Below, in pieces: positions 8,942 through 18,892 of a DNA stretch of 64,000 nucleotides (the first letter of the stretch is position 1; each line of letters opens with the position of its first letter). The position numbers and the translations under genes are program-made. The stretch covers positions 120,727 through 184,726 of the forward strand of contig NZ_JARRAF010000009.1 of the NCBI RefSeq assembly GCF_030129945.1, read 5' to 3'. The notes beneath the pieces are model-generated. The model was not told where the DNA came from, did not search any database, and saw only the letters and a program-made list of their open reading frames with translations. This DNA is from Parachitinimonas caeni. GTDB taxonomy: Bacteria; Pseudomonadota; Gammaproteobacteria; Burkholderiales; Chitinimonadaceae.

Positions 8942-10483
8942 GTGGGGAACAAGATCGACCAGTTGTATTTCAAGACCTTTGATCAGATCAAGAACGAAAA
9001 GTACGACTACATCGTGATTGGCGGCGGTGCTTACGGCACCAGCTTTTCGCATCGCATGCTCGAGCAGAAGCCGGATGCCCGGATTCTGATTCTGGAAAAA
9101 GGCGATTATCTGATTCCTGACCATATCCAGAATCTGCCGCCGGCTTATATCGACCTGAACACCACGACCGGTGTGCGTCCCTGGGTTTTCGAGGGGCCGA
9201 ACAACCTGAACTTCATGCCGCAGATCCCGTTTGTTGGTGGCCGGGCGCTTTACTGGAATGCCTGGGTGCCGCAGCCGGATAGCACCGAGTTGATCGACTG
9301 GCCGGAAAAGGCCATCGCCAATCTGCGCGACGAGTGGTACGCCTCGGGTGAGTTCATCGGTCGCCGGTATTCGCTGGCAACACCGGGCAACGACAATCTG
9401 TCGCTGGCCAATCTGATGCGCGACCGTTTGTTCAGTGGCCTCAAGGACATTGACGGCGTGACGCCGCAGGGCAACCCGTTCAATCTCGATTCGCCCATGG
9501 CCATCGGCCACGGCCAGCCAGCGGAAGGTTTCGCCAAGTTTTCACCGATTCCTACCCTCATCGAAAGCGTGCAGCGCTTCCCCAATCTGGCAGTGTCGGT
9601 ATCGAGCGAAGTCGTGCGCCTGATTGCGGATGGCAGAACGGTGACTTCCATCGAAACCGTGGCTGGCACACTCGACTGCAAGGGCGCCAACGTCATCCTG
9701 GCCTGTAACACGCTGGAAGCCGGTTTCATCCTGTCCCGTTCCTTCCCGAGCAATCCGCTGTATGGCAAGAATCTTTGCGGCCATATCCGCTCTTTCCTGC
9801 CGGTACGGATTCCGGCACAGGATGTGCCGGCGCTGACCGATGGGCTGCAGGTGACTGGCTACTACGTGCCGGGCGAGTCGCCTGATGGCCGGCTGTTCCA
9901 TGTTCATGTCTCGGTGGTTCACAACCCGCACCCCAGCGATTCGCTTGAGGTGCTCTATAAAGTGCTGCCCGATGCTTCGACCCCCGAGGCGGTCGAGACG
10001 TATCAAGACCCGAATTACGTGGTGATCATGCTGCACACCATGGGCGAAATTCTGGGCACGCGCAGTGCCGATTCGCCCAACTACGTGGGCCTGACCACGC
10101 AAGGCGAGAATCTGGTGCATATGACCATGCAGCCCAGCGACGAGAAGTTCTGGTCGTTCATGGATCAGGTCAGTTACCAGACCATCAATGTGCTGGCAGC
10201 CAATGCCCCGGTCGAATATCAGCACACCACCGATGACGGCAAGATCGTCTGGAAGTCGGTACCGCCGAAGTCGATTCGCAACAGCGGCATGGTGCACGAG
10301 GCCGGCACCCTGTGGATGGGTACCGACCCCAGCTCGTCGGTGACCGACACCTCCGGCAAGATGCACAACTTCGACAACGTGTTTGCCCTGGGCAGCATGA
10401 CTTTCCCGCGTCCCGGCTCTTTCAACCCGACTCTGACCGGTATTGCCCAGGCATTTGCCCTGGCCAAGTACATCGCAAAATAA
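8942..10483 (+). CDS. GMC-family oxidoreductase (third, divergent)
   Basis: 513-aa FAD protein. FAD motif DYIVIGGGAYGTSFSHRML near residue 20; C-terminal HEAGTLWMGTDPSSSVTD and FPRPGSFNPTLTGIAQAFALA carry the GMC end motifs. It differs from the two upstream GMC proteins: no RCMGNSSC motif, and it is about 85-95 residues shorter. It is therefore probably an oxidase or dehydrogenase for a different intermediate. An upstream GTG at 8843 would extend it by 33 residues, but GGAGG five bases before the GTG at 8942 supports the shorter start. Confidence 0.82.
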   Translation: MGNKIDQLYFKTFDQIKNEKYDYIVIGGGAYGTSFSHRMLEQKPDARILILEKGDYLIPDHIQNLPPAYIDLNTTTGVRPWVFEGPNNLNFMPQIPFVGGRALYWNAWVPQPDSTELIDWPEKAIANLRDEWYASGEFIGRRYSLATPGNDNLSLANLMRDRLFSGLKDIDGVTPQGNPFNLDSPMAIGHGQPAEGFAKFSPIPTLIESVQRFPNLAVSVSSEVVRLIADGRTVTSIETVAGTLDCKGANVILACNTLEAGFILSRSFPSNPLYGKNLCGHIRSFLPVRIPAQDVPALTDGLQVTGYYVPGESPDGRLFHVHVSVVHNPHPSDSLEVLYKVLPDASTPEAVETYQDPNYVVIMLHTMGEILGTRSADSPNYVGLTTQGENLVHMTMQPSDEKFWSFMDQVSYQTINVLAANAPVEYQHTTDDGKIVWKSVPPKSIRNSGMVHEAGTLWMGTDPSSSVTDTSGKMHNFDNVFALGSMTFPRPGSFNPTLTGIAQAFALAKYIAK

Positions 10484-10601
10484 ACGGTCACTCCCCAGCC
10501 GGGCAGGCCCTCCTCGTGCGGCGCGCACGGCGAGGGACTGCCCGGCCCCGGCGAATGCTTGCCGGTGATGCCTTCCCTTGCTCATCAACGTGGCGGTGAA
10601 C

Positions 10602-12683
10602 ATGACAACGAACGGAAAACGCAAACTCAAGATCGACCAGGCCAAGATCCCGCGCTCTTACCGGGACTATCTGCAGTTGCTCGCAGATCGTGGCGAACTG
10701 GTCGATATACACGACGAGGTGAACTGGAATCTGGAAATGGGCGCGATTTTGCGTCACGCCTGCGAAACCACGGCCGCATTTCCCCGTTTTAACAATATCC
10801 GGGGCGCCAAGGGCTTCCGGGCCTGCGAGATGGGCCCGACAGTCAGCGCGGCTCCGGGCAGAAAGTGGCAGCGCCTCGCGCTGATGCTGGGCATGCCGGA
10901 AGACGCCACCCTGATGGAAATTCAGGATGCCTATATGGAAGTGGCCTTCGGTCCACCGCATCCGCCTGTCTATGTGGAGCCCGACAAGGCGCCCTGCAAG
11001 CAGAACAAGTGGTTTGGCGATGACATCGACCTGACCCGCCTGCCATCGCCCATCCTGCACGACGGCGACGGCGGCCGTTATTTCCAGACGGCCGGGGCGA
11101 TTATCGCCACCACCCCGCCCGGCACCCAACTGCCGCCCGGCAGCTATACCTATGATCCGAACAGCTGGACCAACTGGTCGTTCAGCCGTGGCATGGTGGC
11201 ATCGAGCCGACCCAATCAGGCCACTGGCATTGACCCGGACTTCATGACCAAATGGGTGTTCGAGGATGGGGTCTACTACGCCAAACGCCAGACCTGCGGC
11301 CTGTGGCTGCCGTTCCAGCATAACGGCATGATTTATACGATGTGGAAGGACGAAGGCAAGGACTGCCCGTTTGTGATTGCGCTCGGCATGCCGCCAGCGG
11401 CAGCGTTGCAGCTATCGACCGCGCCACCGGCCTGGCATGACGAGTATCAATATGCCTCGGCCCTGTTCGGTGAGGGCATCGAACTCGTCAAGGCTGAAAC
11501 CAGCGACATCATGGTGCCGGCCAATTGCGAGATCATCATCGAGGGCCGCGTTTCCCGCGAGCTGACCACCGCCGAAGGGCCGTTCGGCGAGTTCCCCGGT
11601 TATCTCTCCAGCTCGGCCGGTTTGCAGCCCACGGCCGAGATCACCTGCATTACCTTCCGTGACAACGCCATCCTGCCCATCTGCATTCCCGGCATTCCGA
11701 TCGACTCGACCTTGATGATCGGCGGCTTCTCGCTGGGCACCACCTCGCGCCAGCTGTTCAAGGAGGAGCAGCTACCGATCATCGACTGCTTTATCCCTTT
11801 CCATGCGGCATCACACTGGTTGGTGATCCGTGCCGAAAAAGACTGGCAGGAAACCACCGGTTATAGCGTCGAACAGTTCATGGACAAGATCGCCAACGTC
11901 TACTGGACCGCTCACGTTGGCAAGACCACGGCCAAGCTGTTTGTGGTGGACCACGATGTATCGCCGGACGATGCCGAAGCGGTGCTGGCTGCCTTCATCG
12001 CCCGCAACGAGCCGATGGGTGGCACCTTCATGTATCCGCAGTACGACTCGGATGGCACGGGCCTGCAAATCTATTTGAGTGTCGCCACCAAACTCAAAGG
12101 CCGTGGCGGACTGGTGATCTACAGCTGCCTGACCGAACCGGGCAAACACGCCAAGAAGCTGGCGCTCCCCGCCCCGCAGGACAAACCGGTGCCAAAGTGC
12201 CACCTGCCGATTCTCAAATGCGCCATGCCCTTTGGCCCGGAGGCCAACTACTTTGTGGTGCAGGTAGCCAATGACTGGCACAAGCAGACGGGCTACACCA
12301 TCGCCGAGTTCATGGATCAGATTGCCGGCGTGTTCGAGTCGGCGTACGAGCCCATCAAACCCGCCAAGATCTTTGTCTTTGCCGAGGACATCGACCCTTC
12401 GAAGATGGATGCCGTGATCTGGGCCTTTGCCACCCGCAACAACCCGGTACAAGGGCAGTATCTGTATCTGGAGAAAGGCAAGCCCGGTATTACCTGGCAG
12501 CAGTGGTACGACATGCCGCTTCTGGCGGCGCGCAAGAACAAGGTCGGTATGTCGATCTATAGCGGCCTGCCGATCCAGCAGGAGATCAACCAGCCGGTGG
12601 AACAGGTGCTGTCCTTCGAAACCAACTACCCACAGCCTTTACAGCAGCGGGTATTGGATAAATGGAAGAAGTGGGGGTTCTAA
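10602..12683 (+). CDS. UbiD-family decarboxylase with duplicated C-terminal domain
   Basis: 693 aa, well above the usual ~500 of UbiD enzymes, which use prenylated FMN for reversible decarboxylation of aromatic or unsaturated acids. Seen: family motif EGPFGEFPGY at residues 324-333, containing the conserved glutamates, and upstream RQTCGLWLPFQHNG. Two stretches at about 403-475 and 548-622 resemble each other (W..TTGYSVEQFMDKIANV...DVSPDDAEAVLAAFIARNEP against KQTGYTIAEFMDQIAGV...DIDPSKMDAVIWAFATRNNP). The C-terminal domain therefore appears duplicated. No UbiX (flavin prenyltransferase) gene is in the window. ATG 10602 is chosen over TTG 10578; its ribosome site is weak. It closes the cluster before a strong palindrome. 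Confidence 0.85.
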   Translation: MTTNGKRKLKIDQAKIPRSYRDYLQLLADRGELVDIHDEVNWNLEMGAILRHACETTAAFPRFNNIRGAKGFRACEMGPTVSAAPGRKWQRLALMLGMPEDATLMEIQDAYMEVAFGPPHPPVYVEPDKAPCKQNKWFGDDIDLTRLPSPILHDGDGGRYFQTAGAIIATTPPGTQLPPGSYTYDPNSWTNWSFSRGMVASSRPNQATGIDPDFMTKWVFEDGVYYAKRQTCGLWLPFQHNGMIYTMWKDEGKDCPFVIALGMPPAAALQLSTAPPAWHDEYQYASALFGEGIELVKAETSDIMVPANCEIIIEGRVSRELTTAEGPFGEFPGYLSSSAGLQPTAEITCITFRDNAILPICIPGIPIDSTLMIGGFSLGTTSRQLFKEEQLPIIDCFIPFHAASHWLVIRAEKDWQETTGYSVEQFMDKIANVYWTAHVGKTTAKLFVVDHDVSPDDAEAVLAAFIARNEPMGGTFMYPQYDSDGTGLQIYLSVATKLKGRGGLVIYSCLTEPGKHAKKLALPAPQDKPVPKCHLPILKCAMPFGPEANYFVVQVANDWHKQTGYTIAEFMDQIAGVFESAYEPIKPAKIFVFAEDIDPSKMDAVIWAFATRNNPVQGQYLYLEKGKPGITWQQWYDMPLLAARKNKVGMSIYSGLPIQQEINQPVEQVLSFETNYPQPLQQRVLDKWKKWGF

Positions 12684-12699
12684 GTCGTTATCCGTCCGG

Positions 12700-12731
12700 C
12701 CCGACATACCCGCGTAAGCGGGTGTGTCGGG
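12700..12731. repeat. perfect-looking palindrome, terminator-like or REP-like
   Basis: CCCGACATACCCGC, loop GTAA, then GCGGGTGTGTCGGG: a 14-bp stem with one G-T style mismatch, 16 bp after the UbiD-like stop. There is no T-run on either side, so it may be a REP-type repeat or a processing/stability hairpin rather than a classical terminator. Confidence 0.6.
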
Positions 12732-12759
12732 TCAGCCAGAACAGGAGTTGTCGAAAATC

Positions 12760-13287
12760 ATGCAAGCAGACTTTGACTATCTTTGTACGCTGATTCACGA
12801 ATTTTTCTCGCAAGAATACATTCCCCAACGTTTTAAAGTAATTAATGATTACAATATAACGGGTTGGGAAATTTGGTTTCAGGTTGAATTTTCGCATTTT
12901 CTGGCTTCACATATCAGCGAGCCGGAATGGTGGAGAGAATACAAATTAGGTTTTGATCGGCGTAGTGAGAAAAATAGATTACATTTCCGGCCGGATTTCC
13001 TGATCCGAAAAAAAGGATGGCGAGTTGATGCCTATGCGGTACTGGAAGTAAAACAGAATCCAAGCATGGTTTCCTGCATAACAAACATGCAAAAAGATAT
13101 GGAGAAGGTTTCAAAGATGAAACGCTCTGAAATTGACATGCGCTCGTTTTGGGCTTTAGGGATTTTCAAGGCAAATCCAGAGGATGATTTAAAAATAATT
13201 GCGGGAGAGTATTTTCCGGAAAGCCCGTCAAGGCTTATCAAAGCTGAACATATCGAGAATACAAATTTTGCCTACTTGCTTGTATAG
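12760..13287 (+). CDS. uncharacterised PD-(D/E)XK-like protein
   Basis: 175-aa protein of unknown family. The central stretch RPDFLIRKKG...DAYAVLEVKQNP has the spacing of a PD-(D/E)XK nuclease core (Asp in a beta strand, then E-x-K), preceded by an alpha-helical, acidic/aromatic N-terminus. It is clearly AT-richer than the flanking genes and stands alone between the GMC/UbiD cluster and convergent rtcB, which suggests horizontal transfer. AGGAG lies upstream of the ATG at a long spacing; a GTG at 12724 is possible but inside the palindrome. It could be a defence-type or repair nuclease; no partner gene is visible. Confidence 0.55.
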   Translation: MQADFDYLCTLIHEFFSQEYIPQRFKVINDYNITGWEIWFQVEFSHFLASHISEPEWWREYKLGFDRRSEKNRLHFRPDFLIRKKGWRVDAYAVLEVKQNPSMVSCITNMQKDMEKVSKMKRSEIDMRSFWALGIFKANPEDDLKIIAGEYFPESPSRLIKAEHIENTNFAYLLV

Positions 13288-13332
13288 AGGTTGGGTTTCA
13301 CCAGAAGTCGTCAGCCACCACCAAGCCAAAGC

Positions 13333-13358
13333 GGGCGCCGACCTTGCTGGCGGCGCCC
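13333..13358. terminator. hairpin between convergent genes
   Basis: GGGCGCCG and CGGCGCCC form an 8-bp GC stem in the 85-bp gap between the convergent orphan gene and rtcB. T-runs are weak, so it is a likely but not certain bidirectional terminator. Confidence 0.5.
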
Positions 13359-13372
13359 ACCTTGTCAAATGA

Positions 13373-14593
13373 TCACCCTTTCACACACACCACCTGCCGC
13401 AAGGTATGCACGATTTCAACCAGTGACGACTGTGCCTGCATGACGGCGTCGATGTCCTTGTACGCCATCGGGATTTCGTCGATGACATCCGCGTCCTTCC
13501 GGCACTCCACATGCGCGGTGGCGCGAACCTGGTCTTCCACCGTAAAGCGCTTTTTGGCCTGAGTCCGGCTCATGGTCCGGCCGGCGCCGTGGCTGCACGA
13601 GCAGAACGCCTCTTCATTTCCCAAACCCCGCACGATAAAGCTCTTGGCCCCCATTGAGCCAGGGATGATCCCCAACTGCCCCTTCTGTGCTGATACCGCC
13701 CCTTTGCGAGTCACCAATACCTCACGGCCAAAGTGCGTTTCGCGCTGCACATAGTTGTGGTGGCAATTCACGGCTTCCACATCCGCCGCAAACGGCTTGC
13801 TGATGATCTTGCGGGCCGCAGCAATGACATTCTGCATCATCACCGCACGGTTACGGCGGGCGAAATCCTGCGCCCAACCCACGGCTTCCACATAGTCGTT
13901 GAAGTGCTGGCTACCTTCCTCGAAGTAGGCCAGATCGCGATCAGGCAGGTTCACCATATGCTGGCGCATATCGGCCTGTGCCAGCTCGATAAACAGGTTG
14001 CCGATGGCGTTACCCACGCCACGCGAACCCGAATGCAGCATGAACCAGACGCGGCTTTCCTCATCCAGACACACCTCAACAAAGTGGTTGCCGGTTCCTA
14101 GCGTTCCCAAGTGCTTATGGTTATTGGTGCGCTCCAGGGCCGGATACTTCTCGGTGATCCGCTTGAAGCCACTCACCAGCTCACCCCACATCGCATCGAC
14201 GGTCTTGGGCGTATCTTCCCAAGCCCCCTTATCGCGCTTACCCATGGTCTTGCCGTGCGGCACGGCCGCCTCGATCGCCGAGCGTAGCGGTGCCAGGTTA
14301 TCCGGCAGATCGGCCGCCGTCAGCGTAGTGCGGGCCGCAATCATTCCACAGCCAATATCCACCCCGACCGCCGCCGGAATGATGGCACCCAGCGTCGGAA
14401 TCACACTGCCAATGGTCGAACCCTTACCCAGATGCACATCCGGCATCACCGCCAGATGCTTGTAGATAAACGGCATCTTGGCCGTGGCCATCAACTGCTT
14501 GCGGGCGTCTTCCTCAACCGGCACACCCTGCGTCCACATCTTGATTTCGGCGCCATTCGGCACGGTTAAAGATTCGTATTGCTTGATCGTCAT
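13373..14593 (-). CDS. rtcB: RNA-splicing ligase RtcB
   Basis: 406-aa GTP/Mn-dependent ligase that joins 2',3'-cyclic-phosphate (3'-P) and 5'-OH RNA ends in tRNA or rRNA repair. Hallmarks seen in order: MPDVHLGKGSTIGS, GVDIGCGMIAAR with the metal-binding Cys, HLGTLGTGNHFVEV, HSGSRGVGN, NCHHNYVQRETHFG, and SHGAGRTMSRTQA, whose His is guanylylated in the family. The ATG at 14593 (MTIKQYESL) is chosen; a longer frame upstream would overlap the preceding gene and lacks protein character. It follows a zinc-ribbon gene by 50 bp, probably in one transcript. No rtcA or rtcR is present here. Confidence 0.95.
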   Translation of the reverse strand: MTIKQYESLTVPNGAEIKMWTQGVPVEEDARKQLMATAKMPFIYKHLAVMPDVHLGKGSTIGSVIPTLGAIIPAAVGVDIGCGMIAARTTLTAADLPDNLAPLRSAIEAAVPHGKTMGKRDKGAWEDTPKTVDAMWGELVSGFKRITEKYPALERTNNHKHLGTLGTGNHFVEVCLDEESRVWFMLHSGSRGVGNAIGNLFIELAQADMRQHMVNLPDRDLAYFEEGSQHFNDYVEAVGWAQDFARRNRAVMMQNVIAAARKIISKPFAADVEAVNCHHNYVQRETHFGREVLVTRKGAVSAQKGQLGIIPGSMGAKSFIVRGLGNEEAFCSCSHGAGRTMSRTQAKKRFTVEDQVRATAHVECRKDADVIDEIPMAYKDIDAVMQAQSSLVEIVHTLRQVVCVKG

Positions 14594-14643
14594 GTCTTTA
14601 TCCAATTCTATAAATAAGCGTGCTGCAGCGGCTGCTTGATCGA

Positions 14644-15048
14644 TCAGCGCTGCGTCGTTTGATCTGCAACGGGCTTCTCTGGTGAGGATGCCGGTGCCGG
14701 ACATGGTCCTTTGCGCGCCAGACGACATGCCCGGCACCGCACCGCTGTGGCCCACACCGAGCCCTTTACTTCTTCATACCACCATTGTTGCTGCCTGGCT
14801 GTCCAAACCTCCTGCTTACCGCAGTCACGGCAGACAAAAGGCAGATCTTCATACCACCCGCGTGCAACAAAGCGCGGCTCGTCATAACTGCAATAACGAC
14901 CCAGGCGCCCCCGCTGCACCGCAATCGACTGCTTCGGCCGCTGCATCGACTCGACGCGCAAGGCGGCTTGCACATCCGCTTTCTGCTTATCGCGCCGCTG
15001 CGCCCGTTTCTGCTGAAGCTGGGCCCGCTTCTGTTTATTGCTGAGCAT
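14644..15048 (-). CDS. zinc-ribbon domain protein
   Basis: 134 aa. A very basic N-terminal helix (SNKQKRAQLQQKRAQRRDKQK) suggests RNA or ribosome contact. The C-terminal part FVCRDCGKQEVWTARQQQWWYEEVKG...AVRCRACR is the pattern of the probable-zinc-ribbon family, with two CxxC pairs. It is followed immediately by rtcB, so a role in RNA repair or translation is plausible but inferred only from context. The start at 15048 (MLSNKQ) is preferred to 15105, which adds a proline-rich stretch. Confidence 0.7.
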   Translation of the reverse strand: MLSNKQKRAQLQQKRAQRRDKQKADVQAALRVESMQRPKQSIAVQRGRLGRYCSYDEPRFVARGWYEDLPFVCRDCGKQEVWTARQQQWWYEEVKGSVWATAVRCRACRLARKGPCPAPASSPEKPVADQTTQR

Positions 15049-15437
15049 GGTGAGTGGCCTGGGTGGGGATGATGGATGGACTTTAGCTAGATGCGTGCCA
15101 AGCAATTATTGCTATACAAAACAAATAGTTATAGATTTTTGGTTTTGCTTTGTTTGAATTTTGGTATTTTCTTTGATAGGAGAATATATAAAAAGATAAA
15201 GCCGCCAAGGGCGGCTGTTAAGGCGTGAGGCTATGCTGCGCATAGCGGGGCTCAAACCGGCGGAGCCCGGCTTTGGCAGGCTGTTGAAAAACGCTTGGTG
15301 ATCCGTCGAGAGGCACTGAAAATTGAGGTATTCTCGCTTTCTTAGGCAAAATTCCTCAGCCCGTCAATTCTCGGTTGCGTTTTCTCACCGAAAATACTTG
15401 TTAGATCTGATCTAACTTTTAGCCTGGCCGCATGAGC
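15049..15437. other. 389-bp intergenic region
   Basis: Contains the upstream region of the zinc-ribbon/rtcB pair (AT-rich, about 15095-15195), the T-rich terminator described separately, a CTATGC..GCATAG palindrome near 15231-15246, a GGCTGTTGAAAAAC stretch near 15280 of the kind seen at insertion-sequence ends, and a 17-bp palindrome GTTAGATCTGATCTAAC at 15400-15416 just after the effector stop. No gene seen. Confidence 0.5.
15183..15216 (-). terminator. intrinsic terminator of the effector/chaperone operon
   Basis: Read on the minus strand: AGCCGCC, loop CTT, GGCGGCT, then TTATCTTTTTATA. A 7-bp GC stem followed by a T-rich tail, downstream of the minus-strand gene ending at 15438. Confidence 0.7.
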
Positions 15438-16565
15438 TTATTTAAAATCATCCGGCAAATGTTTTGTGTCAGGCTTTTGTTGGTTATCTGCCTTATCTAC
15501 CGTTTGACTCCTGCCGATCTCGGTGGTTTTATTATCGTCCTTTGCATTTTCACTGACTTTTTCTGATGGACGATTATCTTCGAGCTCGCTGGCGGATATG
15601 ATTGCGTTATTTTGATCATCCACTATCTCCCCATGCATATTGGTAAGCGGCCGATCGTCGTTAGCTATCTCTAATTGAACACCACTATTTAGGCTGTGAC
15701 TATTATCCTTTGAACCAAAAGCAACGAGCTGCCTGCCATCTTTCTCGCTTGCTGGAATAGTTAAGCCCTGTGCCCCAACCTGGAGGTAACTATAATAATT
15801 AGATGTGTGTTCGATGAAATCACCGGCATGTCCGGGTTCCTTAGGGCCGCTACCTTCAAACTGAATAAACGTATCATTCTGATTGGTTGTCCCAAAAAGA
15901 ACGTGGCCTGAGCCTTTTGGTTGTAGATCAATGCCATACTGCGGGCCACCGCCTGGATGGTGGCTGGATATTCTTTCTTCGGCTCCGTTTTGGGCTAAGA
16001 GGTCTTGGGCTAATTGACCGCCATCTTCGACAATCAGATGGGCGCCAGAATACATGGCTGTATGAAAATGACCTATATCAGCCACAGCAATAGGATTCCC
16101 CCCATCTCCGGTACCCCTGACAATGTTTCTTGTGCTGAAAATATTATCTAGCGATTGATACACATTTCGTGTTGTCTCGCTCGATGATTGGTTCAAACCA
16201 GTGCTCCACGATTGGTTTGCCAGATTATGGTTTGTTCTAATTGATCCATCAAATGTACCTTCTCTTTCTTCTGTTTTTTTGTAAAATAAGGAAAGCGTAT
16301 ATCCAGCTGTCGCTCCCCAGCTCTGCAGTGTTGAGGGCTTTATTGGCGCGATGCTTTCTGGCTTAGGGGCTTGTTGCGATGATGCTTGAATGGTGCTGAT
16401 ATTTGATTTGGCAGAAGTTTTGGGCGATGCATGGTGACCGGCATCAGGATCGCTCATTGCCGAAATGCCGGTTGTATTTTTCTGAGTATTATCAAATTTT
16501 TCAATGCCACTGGATTCAATTGAATTGTTGCGTGGGGAGGTGTTGCCGGCAATTCTGTCGCTCAT
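15438..16565 (-). CDS. putative type III secreted effector, module 1
   Basis: 375 aa. The first about 80 residues are rich in Ser, Thr, Asn and Gln with no signal peptide, as in type III secretion signals. The middle shares a conserved core with the other effector of this locus: H.AMYSGAHLIVEDGG, then GHVLFGTTNQND..IQFEG, then IPASEKDGRQLVAFGS. The C-terminus is hydrophilic and acidic. AGGA sits six bases before the ATG. It lies 70 bp after a CesT-like chaperone gene, the usual effector-chaperone arrangement. I do not recognise an enzymatic motif. A polymorphic toxin is an alternative, but the dedicated chaperone favours a type III effector. Confidence 0.6.
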   Translation of the reverse strand: MSDRIAGNTSPRNNSIESSGIEKFDNTQKNTTGISAMSDPDAGHHASPKTSAKSNISTIQASSQQAPKPESIAPIKPSTLQSWGATAGYTLSLFYKKTEEREGTFDGSIRTNHNLANQSWSTGLNQSSSETTRNVYQSLDNIFSTRNIVRGTGDGGNPIAVADIGHFHTAMYSGAHLIVEDGGQLAQDLLAQNGAEERISSHHPGGGPQYGIDLQPKGSGHVLFGTTNQNDTFIQFEGSGPKEPGHAGDFIEHTSNYYSYLQVGAQGLTIPASEKDGRQLVAFGSKDNSHSLNSGVQLEIANDDRPLTNMHGEIVDDQNNAIISASELEDNRPSEKVSENAKDDNKTTEIGRSQTVDKADNQQKPDTKHLPDDFK

Positions 16566-16635
16566 GATTTTTCCTGTTGATATTTAAATATTTCTCCAGC
16601 TCGATGCTTTTCTGGAGGAAATTAAGAGGCTTTTT

Positions 16636-17136
16636 CTATGCAAGCTGCATTGACCCCGGAATAAACCCGTCGTCCACTGGCGGCCGTTCCAGTGGCATGG
16701 TGCCCCGATCATTGGCTGGCAGGTTTTGGCGGGTTTGGTTGGCGAGTTCGCCGTTATCGACACGGGTTTTCCAATCGCTGCGTACCGCGAGGAAGCGTTT
16801 GAGGGTGTCCAAAAGGCGGTCAGGGTCGAGGCTGGCAAGTGAGAGGGTGCGGATCTGGATGAACTTGCCGGCCTCGCGGTTATAGCCAAAGTGGCAGCCA
16901 TCGGTCTGCAGGCCGAATGCCTGGGCTTCCATCAGAACAGTGGCGATTTCGCCCGGATTGCTGGCAAAGCACAGCTCGGCCGAGATGCCGATTTCTTCGC
17001 GGTCTGCGAGGTGGCTGAGGATGACTTCGGAGTCGTCCTCAAAATTGATCTGCACTAATTGCTGGTCAGGCGTAATGCCGCTGGTGTCGAGATTCAGGGT
17101 ACGGCCAAGTTCGGTAACGAGGGTATGAAAGTCCAT
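16636..17136 (-). CDS. CesT-family type III secretion chaperone, module 1
   Basis: 166 aa: MDFHTLVTELGRTLNLD, then a beta-rich stretch (QLVQINFEDDSEVILSHLADREEIGISAELCF), ending with a helix and FIPGS. Short, acidic and two-domain in outline, like CesT/SycE chaperones that bind the N-terminus of an effector before export. The start at 17136 is fixed by AAGGAG seven bases upstream; the longer frame to 17286 is not protein-like. It is about 85 percent identical by eye to the module 2 chaperone over the first 140 residues. The gene for its likely cargo follows by 70 bp. Confidence 0.78.
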   Translation of the reverse strand: MDFHTLVTELGRTLNLDTSGITPDQQLVQINFEDDSEVILSHLADREEIGISAELCFASNPGEIATVLMEAQAFGLQTDGCHFGYNREAGKFIQIRTLSLASLDPDRLLDTLKRFLAVRSDWKTRVDNGELANQTRQNLPANDRGTMPLERPPVDDGFIPGSMQLA

Positions 17137-17304
17137 GAGTTCACTCCTTGGTATGTCGGCGAGGCGCCGTTCGCTATGGGGTGAACTTTGACGGAGAAAA
17201 AAGCAGGGAATGTGGCTGGAATGTGGAAGAAATGTGGAAGTGCGAGGTCTGGTGCTAAAAGGGTGATGACTAAACCAATAATCCACCTGAGTAGAAAAGT
17301 GTAA

Positions 17305-17334
17305 TCGACCAATGAGAGTTTTCTCATTGGCCGA
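17305..17334 (-). terminator. hairpin after effector 2
   Basis: TCGACCAATGAGAG and CTCATTGGCCGA form a stem around a TTTT-rich loop. On the minus strand it is followed by a T-rich stretch (TTACACTTTTC). It lies downstream of the effector 2 stop at 17421, consistent with a terminator separating the two modules. Confidence 0.5.
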
Positions 17335-17420
17335 CAGAGTGGCTAGGCGTAATTAATACTGAAGAGCATTTTCATTTCTTGAACGAATCCAGGTGGTTTT
17401 GATAGCCATCATTTATTTCT

Positions 17421-18803
<1,383 letters not shown>

Positions 18804-18892
18804 GATTTTACCCCTTAATTAAAGTGGCTGCCGTGTGTTTACTGAGTCGTACGAATTCGGCAGATTGAACCAATGTTTTCTAACTAGGACTA

